A DNA stretch of 64,000 nt from Bradyrhizobium sp. dw_411 (GCF_018449695.1 NZ_JAAVUY010000004.1:186001-250000), one strand, 5' to 3'; positions 26,115 to 35,872 are shown, counted from the first letter of the stretch. Notes: a model not told the origin generated them from the letters alone. Made by a program: numbers and translations.

Positions 26115-27308
26115 ATGAATTCTCCAGGCGACGAGGGGGCGACCAGGCCGCTCAAGGCGGAAACGGCGCTGGTGACCGCGGGTCGCGACACCAAGGCCCA
26201 AAAGGGATTCGTTAATCCGCCGGTGGTCCATGGTTCCACCGTGCTTTATCCCACCGCTGAGGATCTGCACGCCCATCGTGGCGAATTCCGCTATGCCCGC
26301 TATGGAACGCCGACCACCAAAGCGTTTGAGCAGACCTTGATGGCACTCGAGGGCCCAGCCTGCGCGGGCGTTGGCATTGCGCCGTCGGGACTGGCGGCGA
26401 TCACCACGACGCTGCTTGCGGTGCTCAAGGCCGGCGACCACGTTCTGGTCTGCGACAATGTGTACCGTCCCACGCGCAATTTCTGTAACGGGCTGTTGGC
26501 CGGCTACGGCGTCGAGACCACCTATTTCGATTCCATGATCGGCGCCGGCATCGATGCCCTGTTCAAACCCAACACCAAAGCAGTGCTGGTCGAAGCGCCG
26601 GGATCGCAAACCTTCGAGATGCCGGATATTCCCGCCATCGCAGCCGTCGCACATGCGCGCGGCGCGCTCGTGATCGACGACAACACATGGGCGACGCCGC
26701 TGTTTCACCGCTCGCTCGATCTGGGTGTCGATATCAGCATCCAGGCCGCGACCAAATATATCGGCGGACATTCCGACATCATGTTCGGAACCATCTCCGC
26801 GAACGCCCGGGCCTGGCCTGATGTGATCGAGACGATCCGGCAGCTCGGCATTTGTGCGGGCCCGGACGACGTATTCCTTGCGATACGCGGCCTGCGCACG
26901 CTCGCGGTGCGGCTCGCCCAGCATCACAGATCGGGGCTGGAAATGGCGCGATGGCTGGCCGCGCGGCCCGAGGTCATCGAGGTGTTGCATCCGGCGCTGG
27001 AAAGCCATCCCGGCCATGCGATCTGGAAACGCGATTTTACCGGCGCCTCCGGCCTGTTCAGCATCATTCTGAAGCCGGCGCCGGAGAAGTCGGTCGATGC
27101 GCTGCTCGATGCCGTAAAGTTGTTCGGCATGGGCTATTCCTGGGGTGGCTTCGAGAGCCTGATCATTCCATTTGACTGTGCGTCGTATCGTACGGCCTCC
27201 AAATGGGCGCCGGGCGGTCCGGCGCTTCGGCTCCATATCGGGCTGGAGAATGTCGAAGATCTCAAAGCCGATCTGGCGCGCGGGTTTGAGGCCTTCAACG
27301 CCGCGTAA
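26115..27308 (+). CDS. metC: Cystathionine beta-lyase
   Basis: 397 residues. The PLP Lys is in ATKYIGGHSD (about K214). RYARYGTPTTKAFEQTL, the VEAPGSQTFEMPD strand, the DNTWATP segment and the C-terminal SWGGFESLI..LRLHIGLENVEDL are all standard for alphaproteobacterial MetC. It splits cystathionine to homocysteine, pyruvate and ammonia in methionine synthesis. It is transcribed away from aapJ, with the GST gene 69 bp downstream on the same strand. Confidence 0.93.
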   Translation: MNSPGDEGATRPLKAETALVTAGRDTKAQKGFVNPPVVHGSTVLYPTAEDLHAHRGEFRYARYGTPTTKAFEQTLMALEGPACAGVGIAPSGLAAITTTLLAVLKAGDHVLVCDNVYRPTRNFCNGLLAGYGVETTYFDSMIGAGIDALFKPNTKAVLVEAPGSQTFEMPDIPAIAAVAHARGALVIDDNTWATPLFHRSLDLGVDISIQAATKYIGGHSDIMFGTISANARAWPDVIETIRQLGICAGPDDVFLAIRGLRTLAVRLAQHHRSGLEMARWLAARPEVIEVLHPALESHPGHAIWKRDFTGASGLFSIILKPAPEKSVDALLDAVKLFGMGYSWGGFESLIIPFDCASYRTASKWAPGGPALRLHIGLENVEDLKADLARGFEAFNAA

Positions 27309-27377
27309 AAACGTTGTGCAAAATAACTGGAACAATCGGCAACTGACGGCCTCGTCAGGTGTCTGGAGCTTAAAGCA

Positions 27378-28247
27378 ATGACCGACGCATCCGACTACAC
27401 GCCCCCCAAAATCTGGAGCTGGAACAAGGAGAGCGGCGGCAAGTTCGCGAGCATCAACCGCCCGATCGCAGGCCCAACGCATGAGAAGGAATTGCCAGTC
27501 GGACGCCATCCGCTGCAACTTTATTCGCTGGCCACGCCGAACGGCGTGAAGGCCACTGTAATGCTGGAAGAGCTGCTGGCGCTTGGTTTCAGCGGCGCGG
27601 AATACGACGCGTGGCTGATCAAGATCGACGGCAATCAATTCGGCAGCGGCTTCGTGGCCGTGAACCCGAACTCCAAGATACCCGCGTTGATGGACCGCAG
27701 CGGACCGAAGCCGGTCCGGGTCTTCGAATCCGGCGCGATCCTGATGCATCTCGCCGAGAAATTCGGTGTGCTGTTGCCAACCGATTCGAGGCGCGCCGAA
27801 TGCCTGTCGTGGCTGTTCTGGCAGATGGGCAGTGCGCCCTATCTCGGGGGCGGCTTCGGCCATTTCTATGCCTATGCGCCGACCAAGATCGAATATGCGA
27901 TCGACCGGTTCGCCATGGAAGTGAAGCGCCAGCTCGACGTGCTCGACCGGCGCCTGGCGGAAAGCACGTATCTGGCGGGTGATGAATACACCATCGCCGA
28001 TATCGCGGTATGGCCCTGGTATGGCGGCCTGGCAAAGGGCGTGCTCTACGAAGCCGGCGAATTTTTGCAGGTGCAGGACTACAAGAACCTGCAGCGCTGG
28101 GCCGATGCTGTCGCGCAACGTCCGGCGGTGCGCCGAGGACGCATGGTCAACCGGACCTGGGGCGATCCCGCCAGCCAGTTGCACGAACGCCACGACGCCA
28201 GCGACTTTGAAACCAAGACTCAGGACAAGCTCGCCCCGGCGACGTGA
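27378..28247 (+). CDS. yghU: YghU-type glutathione S-transferase
   Basis: 289 residues, the usual YghU length. An N-terminal extension (YTPPKIWSWNKESGGKFASINRP) precedes the thioredoxin-like domain (about 45-130; LYSLATPNGVKATVMLEE, VNPNSKIPALMD, VFESGAILMHLAEKFG). The all-helical C-terminal domain has TYLAGDEYTIADIAVWPW. YghU/YfcG-type proteins bind two glutathiones and have disulfide-bond oxidoreductase activity. No catalytic Cys is expected at the active site. It probably shares the metC transcript. Confidence 0.9.
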   Translation: MTDASDYTPPKIWSWNKESGGKFASINRPIAGPTHEKELPVGRHPLQLYSLATPNGVKATVMLEELLALGFSGAEYDAWLIKIDGNQFGSGFVAVNPNSKIPALMDRSGPKPVRVFESGAILMHLAEKFGVLLPTDSRRAECLSWLFWQMGSAPYLGGGFGHFYAYAPTKIEYAIDRFAMEVKRQLDVLDRRLAESTYLAGDEYTIADIAVWPWYGGLAKGVLYEAGEFLQVQDYKNLQRWADAVAQRPAVRRGRMVNRTWGDPASQLHERHDASDFETKTQDKLAPAT

Positions 28248-28271
28248 GTCGCAGGCTTTTTCCAGGATAGT

Positions 28272-28760
28272 TTAGAGAAGCCGCTTGCGAATAGCGTCTT
28301 CCACAGCCGCGAGTTCGCAATTGGCTTTGTAGAGCTGGTTTTCGGCCGCCTGCGCGCGGAACTCTGCCGCTACAGTGCGTTCATCCGCTTCCGTGATGCG
28401 CGCTTCAGCCTGTTGCAGCGCGCGGGTTACGTCCCGAATCCTGTTGTTTAGTTCGCTGATGATTTCCCGGCGTGCGCGCTCCGACGAATCGCGCTGCATC
28501 TCGGCCTGCTGCAATTTCTCGGTGAGGCTCTTGTACATCGATTGCGCGCGGGCTTCGGTTTCACGCGCGTGGGTTTCCATATCGCCAAAGATGTCGGCGG
28601 CCTGCTGTACAAGATTGAGTGCTGACGTGCCGTACTCCCTGGAAGTGGACGGCGGAAAGCTGACGATTTTTTCGCTTTCGACTGGCGCTTCGACAGGCGA
28701 TGATTTGTAGCGATAGTCCCACATGTCCTCGCGGAGCTGCTGATTTGCGCGGAACGCCAT
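28272..28760 (-). CDS. Coiled-coil protein of unknown function
   Basis: 162 residues. The first 45 are Pro/Ser-rich (WDYRYKSSPVEAP). The rest is a near-continuous coiled coil (heptads through ETEARAQSMYKSLTEKLQQAEMQR to the end) rich in Glu, Ala, Arg and Gln. No signal peptide or membrane helix is present, so it should be cytosolic. It recalls short coiled-coil proteins common in Bradyrhizobium. It lies 75 bp downstream of the CHAT gene in the same direction and is convergent with yghU. Confidence 0.7.
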   Translation of the reverse strand: MAFRANQQLREDMWDYRYKSSPVEAPVESEKIVSFPPSTSREYGTSALNLVQQAADIFGDMETHARETEARAQSMYKSLTEKLQQAEMQRDSSERARREIISELNNRIRDVTRALQQAEARITEADERTVAAEFRAQAAENQLYKANCELAAVEDAIRKRLL

Positions 28761-28835
28761 GATGTGACCCTTGTCTGAAATGCTTGCGTAAAAGCTAGCT
28801 CAAACATGGTAAAGGTGCGGTTAATTGGAGCGCTT

Positions 28836-31800
28836 TCAGCCCCCTTCCCCCACCAGCACGAACGGCGCCCAGGCCGTGGGATCGGCATTGTGTGCGGAAG
28901 ACCGGTCGGCGATCAGCGCCTGAATCGAACGCCGCAAGGCTTCGGCCCGGCCGATTCCGGGATTTTTGCGCAGCCCGGCGAAAGCACCGGTCGTCAGCTT
29001 GACGGCGGCCGAGGATTCCACCGGCCAATACGATACCAGGAGCGAGCGCGCGCCGGCATAGAAGAATGCGCGCGCAAGACCTGAAAGACCTTCCGCGCCG
29101 GGCTTGTCGCCCGCCGCTGTGTTGCAGGCTGAAAGCACCGCCCAATCCGCATCGAGATTGAGTTTGGCAATGCGGCTCGCAGTGAGCAGGCCGTCGTCCT
29201 CGGCGGTCGGCTTGTCCGGCAGGCTGAGCACCAATGCAGGCTCACTCAAGCCGCTGACTTCGCCAGCCACCAGGCCATGGGTTGCGAAGTCGATAACCCG
29301 ATACTGCTCCAGCGGCGTCGCCCTGACGAGCGTGACGGTGGCCGCGGCACCGAGCTTCACGTCGTCGTCGGTGGCGCCGAGATCGCGCGCCACGGCGCGC
29401 AGCTCATCGGCGGTGTCAGGTAACGCGGGTAGCCCGGTTCGCAACTGCTCGATATCGACGACCGAGCCGCGGTAGTAGCTCTCGTAGGGCTGCACGCCGC
29501 GCGCCGCGGCCCGTTTGCTCTCGCCACCGGAACGCCGCAATTGCGGATCGCCGAAGCCAATAAATGGCTTGGTCGCACGCGACGTCCTGGCGAAGACCCG
29601 CAACGCGCGCAGGCTCGCCACCGACGGCAATACAGTCGTCGCCTTGTCGTTGAGCAGCCACGCCGCCAGGCGATAGCGATCCTCCGGCGCAACCTTCGGA
29701 TCCGGCTTTTTGGTCACCAGGACATGAAACGGCAGACTGGTCAGCGCTCCCGTCGGCACCACCAGCAGTTTTGGCTTGTTCGCGATCGCGCTTTCGACCG
29801 GCCCGATCAGCGCCGAATACAGATCGAACGAGGCGTCGAGATCGAACGGTTTTGGGGCGGCATCCGGCGCGGGATCGAACAGGCCAAGGCGCAATTTACT
29901 GACCTGATCGCTAATGGCTTTATTCCCCAGGGGAATTTGCTGCCAGACATTGGTCTCGCGGGTGACGGCGAAGACGTAGCTTTTGTCGCTCAAACTGAAG
30001 AACGAGACCAGTGCCTCGTCCGGCTTGAGCAACGCCTGGGTCTGCGCGATCGTTAGCGGTGCGGGGCTGGATAATTCGGCATAGGCGGGAAATTCGCGTG
30101 CGATCCGCGCCGACGTTTCCTCGAAAGACTGACGCGCCCGCACGCTTTCGGCGCGAAGGCTCGTAATCAAGGCGTCGTTGCGCTTGCCATCGGGCGCGCC
30201 AAGCTCGGTAGTGATGCGCTTTTCAAGGCTGTCGAGTGAGGCCTTGAGGTCCTGTTGCCGGCGCACCACCGACGCAATCGCATCGTTGCCGGCGCCGAAC
30301 CGCGCCGCCATTTGAGACAGAGCGGCTCCCGCCTGTGTCTCGCGGGCGCGCTGCGCGGCGCCGAAGGCTTCGTTCTTTGCGGCGTCATCCGGTTTACCAT
30401 CCGCGACGCGCCAGACCGCTTCGATCAATGAGGAATCGAGGTCCGTGAAGCGTTTGAACTGTGCATCATTCCGGCCATCGGCCTCCATCGCAACGGAAGC
30501 ACGCCGCAGCAGTGCCAATGCCGCAGGCCATTTGTTTTCGTGGCCGTCAACATCGGCAAGGTTGACCGTGGCCGCAATCGTATCGTGGTGACGGGCGCCC
30601 AATTTAGCCTGCGCGATCGCCAGCGCGCGCTCAAGTCGCGCCCGCGCATCGGCGTAATTTCCGGTCATGGTTTCGAGAACGCCTACGCTACGAAGATCGT
30701 TCACGAGATGCGGATGTTCCGGCCCCAGCGCGCGCTCGTCGATTTTCAACTCGCGCTCGAGATATTGCGCCGCCTCTTCGAAGCGCCCCTCGTCCTTCAA
30801 TATTCGTCCCATGGCGCCGATGGCCAGCGAACTTGCGCCGCTGTTCTCGCCAAATTTTTTCTCCATGATGCGCAGCGCCCGCTCGTAAAGCGGCAGCGCT
30901 TCATCTCTTCTACCCAAATCAGCATAGCTGTTGGCGAGGTTGTTTAGGCTGCGGCCGACATCCGGGCTCTCAGGACCGAGCGCCTTTTCGTAGATCGCCA
31001 GAACACGTTGTTGAAGACCGGCGGCTTCCTGGATGCGCCCCTGCGCGGCATAAACGTTGGCGAGATTATTCAAGCCTATTGCCGTTATCGTAGTATTGGG
31101 TCCGAATCTTTTTTCATAAATGGCGAGGGTTCGCTTGTAGAGATCCTCGGCCTCGGTCAACCGCGACTCCTGCTCCAGGACGGTCGCAAGATTCCCCATG
31201 GTCGCCGCGACATTGTGGTGATCCTCGCCGAGCGAAGCGCGCGCGGCGACGAGCGAGCGCCCGAACGCCTTCTCCGCCTCGGAAAAACGCCCTGCGTCTT
31301 TGTAGAGATTGCCGAGATCATTCAGAGCTTTTTGATAACTGGGCGCACCCTGAACGCTGCCGCCGTAGGTTTGCTCCAGCAATTTCAGACTTTGGCTGAG
31401 CATTCGCTCGCCGTCGTCGAACCGGCCTTCCAGGCCGTAGACATCGCCGAGATTGTCCATCGATTCTGCGACTTCCAAGGGAGCCGCAAGCGGTGACTTT
31501 TGCTGGGCCATCAGCGCACGCTCGAAATAGCGCTCGGCATCCTTGTAGTTCTCCTGATCCCGCGCGAGATCGCCGAGCGCCGAAAGAACTCCGCTCACTC
31601 GCGCGTCATCAGGACCGAACGCCCGGGTTCCAATCGCCAGCGCACGTTCAGCCGCCGCTGATGCTTCGGCCCGGCGTTCCAGCCTCGCCAACGCCGCAGT
31701 TAATATGTTGGATGATCGCAGCGTCGACGCCGCATCGTTGTTTTTGAGCTTGACCGCCAGGGCCGCATTCAGCTTGTCGACCGCTTCCGGATACCGGCCG

Positions 31801-32072
31801 AGATTGTACAGGAACATGCCCTGATTGTGCAGGACGCCCGCATAATTCATATTGCTGGTGCCCTGCTGCCGACGCACCAGCGCCTCGAGCTTTTGCGCCA
31901 GCGCCAGCCCTTCAGCATTATGCCCGGTCTCGCCCGCCTCTTTCATTTGCGCGGCAAGCGTGTCGATGGCGTTGCCGCGCTGAGCCCACGCGCTTTGACA
32001 GGCAAAGGACGCAGCAATCACGAAAATGATCGCCATGATCGCGCGAGCGCATTGCATGCCCTGCTCCGCCAC
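28836..32072 (-). CDS. Exported TPR-CHAT protein (caspase-like protease fold)
   Basis: 1,078 residues. The first 30 look like a signal peptide (CARAIMAIIFVIAASFACQSAWA). Residues about 40-560 are tandem TPRs of about 42 residues with the kinesin-light-chain/TPR_10-12 look (repeating LNNLANVYAAQGR..EAEALYERALAIYEKALGPE). The C-terminal CHAT domain (about 760-1075) has the clan CD dyad: His in DFATHGLV (about 932) and Cys in VLSACNTA (about 983), with both residues present. CHAT proteases usually act in the cytosol in signalling or defence; a signal peptide implies periplasmic action. No adjacent gasdermin- or Csx-type partner is seen. Confidence 0.88.
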   Translation of the reverse strand: MAEQGMQCARAIMAIIFVIAASFACQSAWAQRGNAIDTLAAQMKEAGETGHNAEGLALAQKLEALVRRQQGTSNMNYAGVLHNQGMFLYNLGRYPEAVDKLNAALAVKLKNNDAASTLRSSNILTAALARLERRAEASAAAERALAIGTRAFGPDDARVSGVLSALGDLARDQENYKDAERYFERALMAQQKSPLAAPLEVAESMDNLGDVYGLEGRFDDGERMLSQSLKLLEQTYGGSVQGAPSYQKALNDLGNLYKDAGRFSEAEKAFGRSLVAARASLGEDHHNVAATMGNLATVLEQESRLTEAEDLYKRTLAIYEKRFGPNTTITAIGLNNLANVYAAQGRIQEAAGLQQRVLAIYEKALGPESPDVGRSLNNLANSYADLGRRDEALPLYERALRIMEKKFGENSGASSLAIGAMGRILKDEGRFEEAAQYLERELKIDERALGPEHPHLVNDLRSVGVLETMTGNYADARARLERALAIAQAKLGARHHDTIAATVNLADVDGHENKWPAALALLRRASVAMEADGRNDAQFKRFTDLDSSLIEAVWRVADGKPDDAAKNEAFGAAQRARETQAGAALSQMAARFGAGNDAIASVVRRQQDLKASLDSLEKRITTELGAPDGKRNDALITSLRAESVRARQSFEETSARIAREFPAYAELSSPAPLTIAQTQALLKPDEALVSFFSLSDKSYVFAVTRETNVWQQIPLGNKAISDQVSKLRLGLFDPAPDAAPKPFDLDASFDLYSALIGPVESAIANKPKLLVVPTGALTSLPFHVLVTKKPDPKVAPEDRYRLAAWLLNDKATTVLPSVASLRALRVFARTSRATKPFIGFGDPQLRRSGGESKRAAARGVQPYESYYRGSVVDIEQLRTGLPALPDTADELRAVARDLGATDDDVKLGAAATVTLVRATPLEQYRVIDFATHGLVAGEVSGLSEPALVLSLPDKPTAEDDGLLTASRIAKLNLDADWAVLSACNTAAGDKPGAEGLSGLARAFFYAGARSLLVSYWPVESSAAVKLTTGAFAGLRKNPGIGRAEALRRSIQALIADRSSAHNADPTAWAPFVLVGEGG

Positions 32073-32140
32073 AAGCTTGTTTGGTCAAACCGACCGCGGA
32101 ACAGCCTATCACAAAACGGGCAAGCGGTTCGTGAGGCGCG

Positions 32141-32476
32141 TCACGCTCGGTTATCGGCCGATACCTGCCGGCTGTTGATGATGATGAAATACATATTGCG
32201 CAGATAGACCACGAGCCCAAGCGCCTGCCCCGCAATAAATACCGGGTCTCGGCGGTACAGCGCATAGACCAGCAGCAGCGCGCCGCCCCCGATCGAGAAA
32301 AACCAGAACGCCACCGGTATCACGCTCTTGCGGGCGCGTTCCGACGCGATCCACTGCACCAGGAAGCGCATGGTGAAAAATCCCTGCGCCACAAAGCCAA
32401 GAATGACCCAGCCGTCGAATTTGATGACGAAGACATCGTGAAAGTAGCTGGCAAGGTTGTTCAATAATTCAGTCAT
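32141..32476 (-). CDS. Lipid-A biosynthesis N-terminal (LABN) domain membrane protein
   Basis: 111 residues from MTELLNNLASYFHDVFV, whose ATG overlaps the GT2 stop. Three hydrophobic helices with FVAQGFFTMRFLVQWIASERARKSVIPVAFWFFSIGGG match the small LABN/lauroyl-acyl-associated membrane protein family. In rhizobia such proteins are paired with a GT2 enzyme making a polyprenyl-phosphate sugar for lipid A decoration. It probably helps move or shape the lipid-linked sugar; the role is inferred from neighbours. Confidence 0.85.
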   Translation of the reverse strand: MTELLNNLASYFHDVFVIKFDGWVILGFVAQGFFTMRFLVQWIASERARKSVIPVAFWFFSIGGGALLLVYALYRRDPVFIAGQALGLVVYLRNMYFIIINSRQVSADNRA

Positions 32477-33228
32477 GGCGTCACCTCGGTCGCGATAGGC
32501 GTCGGCTTCTTGCGTCGGATCAGCCACCACACCCCGGCAAGATCCATGATTCCGATCCAGAGCCGGTCGAAGAAGCCGTAATTGGACACACCCGAGTGAC
32601 GTGGCCGGTCGGTCACGTCGACATAGGCGATTCCGTATCCTTCGCGGCGCATCAGCGCCGGCAAAAACCGATGCAGGCCGTCGAAATACGGCATCGCCAG
32701 GAACACATCACGCCGGAAGGCCTTCAGGCCGCAGCCGGTGTCCCTTGTACCATCGCGCAGGATGGCGTTGCGCACGCCATTGGCGATGCGCGACTGGATT
32801 TTCTTGAAGCCGGTATCCTTGCGTCCGACACGCTGACCTGCGGCAAGCCCAACGCGCTCACCGCCCCGTTCGATCGCCGAAATCAAATCGGGCAGGAACG
32901 CCGGATTGTTTTGCCCGTCGCCGTCGAGCGTGGCCACGATGCTGCCGCGCGCGGCACGGACTCCGCTGCGCACCGCCGCCGACTGACCCGTCGATATCTC
33001 GTGGCGGATCTGGCGCAGATTGCCACGCTGCTTCATGATTTCGATCAGCCGTTCAGGTGTCGCATCGGTCGAGCCGTCGTTGACGTAGATGATTTCATAG
33101 GCCCATCGGCCGTCGAGCGCCGCGACGATCTCGGCAATCAGCGGGGCTACGTTGTCGGCCTCGTTGCGCACGGGAACAACGATGGAAACGGCCACGGCGG
33201 GATCGGAAGGCAGCAAATCAGGGCTCAT
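32473..33228 (-). CDS. GT2 polyprenyl/dolichyl-phosphate sugar transferase
   Basis: 251 residues starting at MSPDLLPSDPAVAVSIVVPVRNEADNV. GT-A features are clear: YEIIYVNDGSTDATP, the DxD-type ATLDGDGQNNPAF, and TRDTGCGLKAFRRDVF. They fit dolichyl-phosphate mannose synthase/ArnC-like enzymes that load a sugar on a polyprenyl phosphate at the cytosolic membrane face. The C-terminus ends in one hydrophobic stretch and a basic tail. It is coupled to the LABN gene (ATGA). A longer upstream frame lacks coding character. Confidence 0.9.
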   Translation of the reverse strand: MSPDLLPSDPAVAVSIVVPVRNEADNVAPLIAEIVAALDGRWAYEIIYVNDGSTDATPERLIEIMKQRGNLRQIRHEISTGQSAAVRSGVRAARGSIVATLDGDGQNNPAFLPDLISAIERGGERVGLAAGQRVGRKDTGFKKIQSRIANGVRNAILRDGTRDTGCGLKAFRRDVFLAMPYFDGLHRFLPALMRREGYGIAYVDVTDRPRHSGVSNYGFFDRLWIGIMDLAGVWWLIRRKKPTPIATEVTP

Positions 33229-33327
33229 GGTTTGAGTTGGCCGGCACCGGGAACTTCGTATCCGGCCGCACTGATGTCGCTTCTTATGGGGCCGGGAGGA
33301 CGCGGGCAACCCTTTTGAGGGACCCGG

Positions 33328-34128
33328 CTAATGCCTTGAAAGCGGGACAATTTCTCCCCCGCCGCCGATGGCAAAGCCGAGCCGGCGTGCGGCGAACCAG
33401 TATCGCACGGCCATGGCGCCGACCACGCCGATCACGGCACCGGCGACGACGTCGCTCGGATGGTGCGCCAGCAGCACCAGACGCGTTAATAAAATCACGA
33501 TGGCATAAGCAAACATCACGACCCGTGTCCGTGGCCAGACGGCGCTAACCGCAAAGGCCAAGGCAAACGCCGTGATCGAATGCGCGGACGGCAAACTGAA
33601 ATGGGCTTCGGTCCCATTGAAAGGCACGAAATTGAAGGCATTCGCCTTGCCCCCCACGAACGGCCGGCCACGCCCCACAACCCATTTGATGACTTCGCTC
33701 GCGAGCACGGGGATCAGCACCGCCAGAAACAAATATTCGAATTGCGTTCCCAGGCCGAGCCAACGTGAACGCAAATTCTCCCGCGATCGCGGCACAACAA
33801 GGGCTACGATCAGCAGCGCCAACAGCAGCGCTGTAAGCACATATTCGTCCTTGGCGAAGTCGGTCAGAATGCGCGCGGGCCACAAGCTTGCGGTGCCGCG
33901 CGGCGGCATCAGGCCGATCTCCCACGCATCGACGAAAACCATCAATCCAGCGACGGCCACGGCGCCAATACCGAGCAGCCACGCAATCTGCCGCCGTGTC
34001 CTGGCCGCCGCCTCGGCGCGCAGCGGCGACGATGGCGGACGCACCAGCCCGTTGAACGAGCGCCGCATCACGCCAAACACCTGCACGAAATAGGGCGAGG
34101 CTTCGTCGAGGCCGGATGGAGCAGGCAT
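33328..34128 (-). CDS. PAP2-family membrane phosphatase
   Basis: 266 residues from MPAPSGLDEASPYF. Six membrane helices carry the three phosphatase motifs: KWVVGRGRP (motif 1), PSAHS in place of the usual PSGH (motif 2), and TRLVLLAHHPSDVVAG (motif 3, with the key His and Asp). It likely dephosphorylates a lipid phosphate or pyrophosphate (lipid A 1-phosphate, as LpxE, or undecaprenyl pyrophosphate) on the periplasmic side. The start lies one base after the GT39 stop, so the two are coupled. Confidence 0.88.
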   Translation of the reverse strand: MPAPSGLDEASPYFVQVFGVMRRSFNGLVRPPSSPLRAEAAARTRRQIAWLLGIGAVAVAGLMVFVDAWEIGLMPPRGTASLWPARILTDFAKDEYVLTALLLALLIVALVVPRSRENLRSRWLGLGTQFEYLFLAVLIPVLASEVIKWVVGRGRPFVGGKANAFNFVPFNGTEAHFSLPSAHSITAFALAFAVSAVWPRTRVVMFAYAIVILLTRLVLLAHHPSDVVAGAVIGVVGAMAVRYWFAARRLGFAIGGGGEIVPLSRH

Positions 34129-34129
34129 G

Positions 34130-35872
34130 TTATTCCGTGCCTTCGGAGCGGAAGATCGCGATGGAAATCGCCCTGCCCTGCGAAATATTATAGCCGTCAA
34201 CCCGGGCGGCCACATCGTAGCGTAACCCGATGGCTTCGGCGCGCTGCGCAAAGCCTCGCTCCGAACGCGCTTCCACCAGCGCAAACCGGCAGCTGCCCTG
34301 CCCTAAGAAATCCGCCGCACCCGAGCCATCCGTCAGCAATGTCGAGGTGCCCGTCATAAAAACCAGGCTCGGTTCGTGAAAACCCGCCGCGGCCGCTTTC
34401 GGCCCGACGCAGACGACATTGCGCAGCGCCCGCGCCACCTCGGCGCTGGGGAATAACGGCGTCAATGCCGGCAGCACAACGCCATAGACAGCGAACGCCA
34501 GAAACATCGCGGAGACCACCGCGGTCAGCAGCGACCGTTCGGCGCGATTATCGTCATAGAGCCACCACGCAAACAGTCCGAAAATAAGCGCCGCCGCCAC
34601 GAACGGCCACGCCAGAAACACCGGCTGGCGCGTCAGTGTGACCGCGCCGACCACTGCGATAACGGACGTCACGGCCGGAATGACGAACCACCACGCCGCA
34701 CCGCGCATCAGCCAGGACCGCGACAACACCCGGCGCTCCAATGCGCCAATGGTCAGGATCGCGATCGCCGGATAGAGCGGCAGCACGTAATGCGGCAGTT
34801 TGGTCAGCACCAGTTCGAACACGATCCACGACGGAATGAGCCAGGCCAGCAGGAATTGCGCGCCGGGCTCGCGCCTCGCCCGCCAGACAGCGGGCGCCGC
34901 CATGCCCGCCAGCGGCGCGCCTGGCCAGAACGTGATCCAGAACAGCAGCAAGTAGATTCCCGGCGGCGCGCCATGAGATTCCTGCGCCCCCAGCTTGCTC
35001 AGCATGTCGCCGCCAATGGAGTCTGAAAAGAACGCGTCGCCGGCGCGCCAGAAAATGGCGATGAACCAGGGCAGCACCAGCACCAGCATCCACATCAGAC
35101 CCCAGACCGGACGCAGACGCCAAAGCCATGCGGCGGAACGATCGAGGATCGCCAGGGTGACGATTGTCAGCCCCACGAACATCAGGATCAGCGGGCCTTT
35201 GAGCAGCACGCCGCCCGCAAGTGCAGTCCAGAAGATCACCGGCCCGCTCCACGGCGGATGCGCGGGGTCCTCTCCGCGCTGCCAGGACAGATAGACCCGC
35301 GCTATCGCCCCCATCGCCGCGACGACGGTCAGCAGCAGCATCGCATCGGTCTTCGCCAGCCGCGCCTCGACGCCCAGCAGGACCGAGCTGCACATGATCA
35401 GCGCGGCCAATATCGCGCCGCGCCGCGTGACAAAAGCGAGCGCCGTCCAGTAGGTCAGCAGTACCGCGCCGATGGCGCCGATCAGGGATGGCACCCGATA
35501 GAGCCAGACCCGAACCTGCGCCCGCGGCAGCCCGAGCGCCGAAGCGGTTTCGACCGCGGCCGCCTGCATCCAGTAGATGCCGACCGGTTTCTTGTAGCGA
35601 ACCTCGTCCTGGAACCGGATATCGACGAAATCGCCGCTTTCGACCATTTGCTTGGTCGCCTGTGCGAACCGCGCTTCATCGCGATCGATCGGCGGAATGT
35701 TGAAAAACCCGGGCAGGAACAGCAAAAACCCGCACACGGCCAAAAACGCGACCGCCCTGACATGACTGGCCGTCACAAAATCGATCACCGCGACGAACCG
35801 ATTGCCCGGATTTACCCGGTTTTTCGGCTCTCTCGGTGCTCCAAATCGGGGGCGGGCATAGGTCTCGGCCAT
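34130..35872 (-). CDS. GT39/ArnT-like membrane glycosyltransferase
   Basis: About 580 residues with 11-12 hydrophobic helices. After the first helix comes the ArnT/PMT-type periplasmic motif IDRDEARFAQATKQMVESGDFV, followed by RYKKPVGIYWMQ; the DE pair is the catalytic acidic site of this family. A second signature is LPHYVLPLYPAIAIL. The C-terminal 100 residues form a periplasmic domain. It should transfer a sugar from a polyprenyl phosphate to lipid A or a similar lipid. GTG 35896 is a possible earlier start; neither start has a strong ribosome site. Confidence 0.9.
   Translation of the reverse strand: MAETYARPRFGAPREPKNRVNPGNRFVAVIDFVTASHVRAVAFLAVCGFLLFLPGFFNIPPIDRDEARFAQATKQMVESGDFVDIRFQDEVRYKKPVGIYWMQAAAVETASALGLPRAQVRVWLYRVPSLIGAIGAVLLTYWTALAFVTRRGAILAALIMCSSVLLGVEARLAKTDAMLLLTVVAAMGAIARVYLSWQRGEDPAHPPWSGPVIFWTALAGGVLLKGPLILMFVGLTIVTLAILDRSAAWLWRLRPVWGLMWMLVLVLPWFIAIFWRAGDAFFSDSIGGDMLSKLGAQESHGAPPGIYLLLFWITFWPGAPLAGMAAPAVWRARREPGAQFLLAWLIPSWIVFELVLTKLPHYVLPLYPAIAILTIGALERRVLSRSWLMRGAAWWFVIPAVTSVIAVVGAVTLTRQPVFLAWPFVAAALIFGLFAWWLYDDNRAERSLLTAVVSAMFLAFAVYGVVLPALTPLFPSAEVARALRNVVCVGPKAAAAGFHEPSLVFMTGTSTLLTDGSGAADFLGQGSCRFALVEARSERGFAQRAEAIGLRYDVAARVDGYNISQGRAISIAIFRSEGTE

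Noticed and set aside
26058..28193. 711-codon open minus-strand frame
   Set aside because: It lies opposite metC and yghU, both of which have complete active-site motifs. High GC codon bias makes long antisense frames common; the translation is His/Arg/Gln-rich with no domain.
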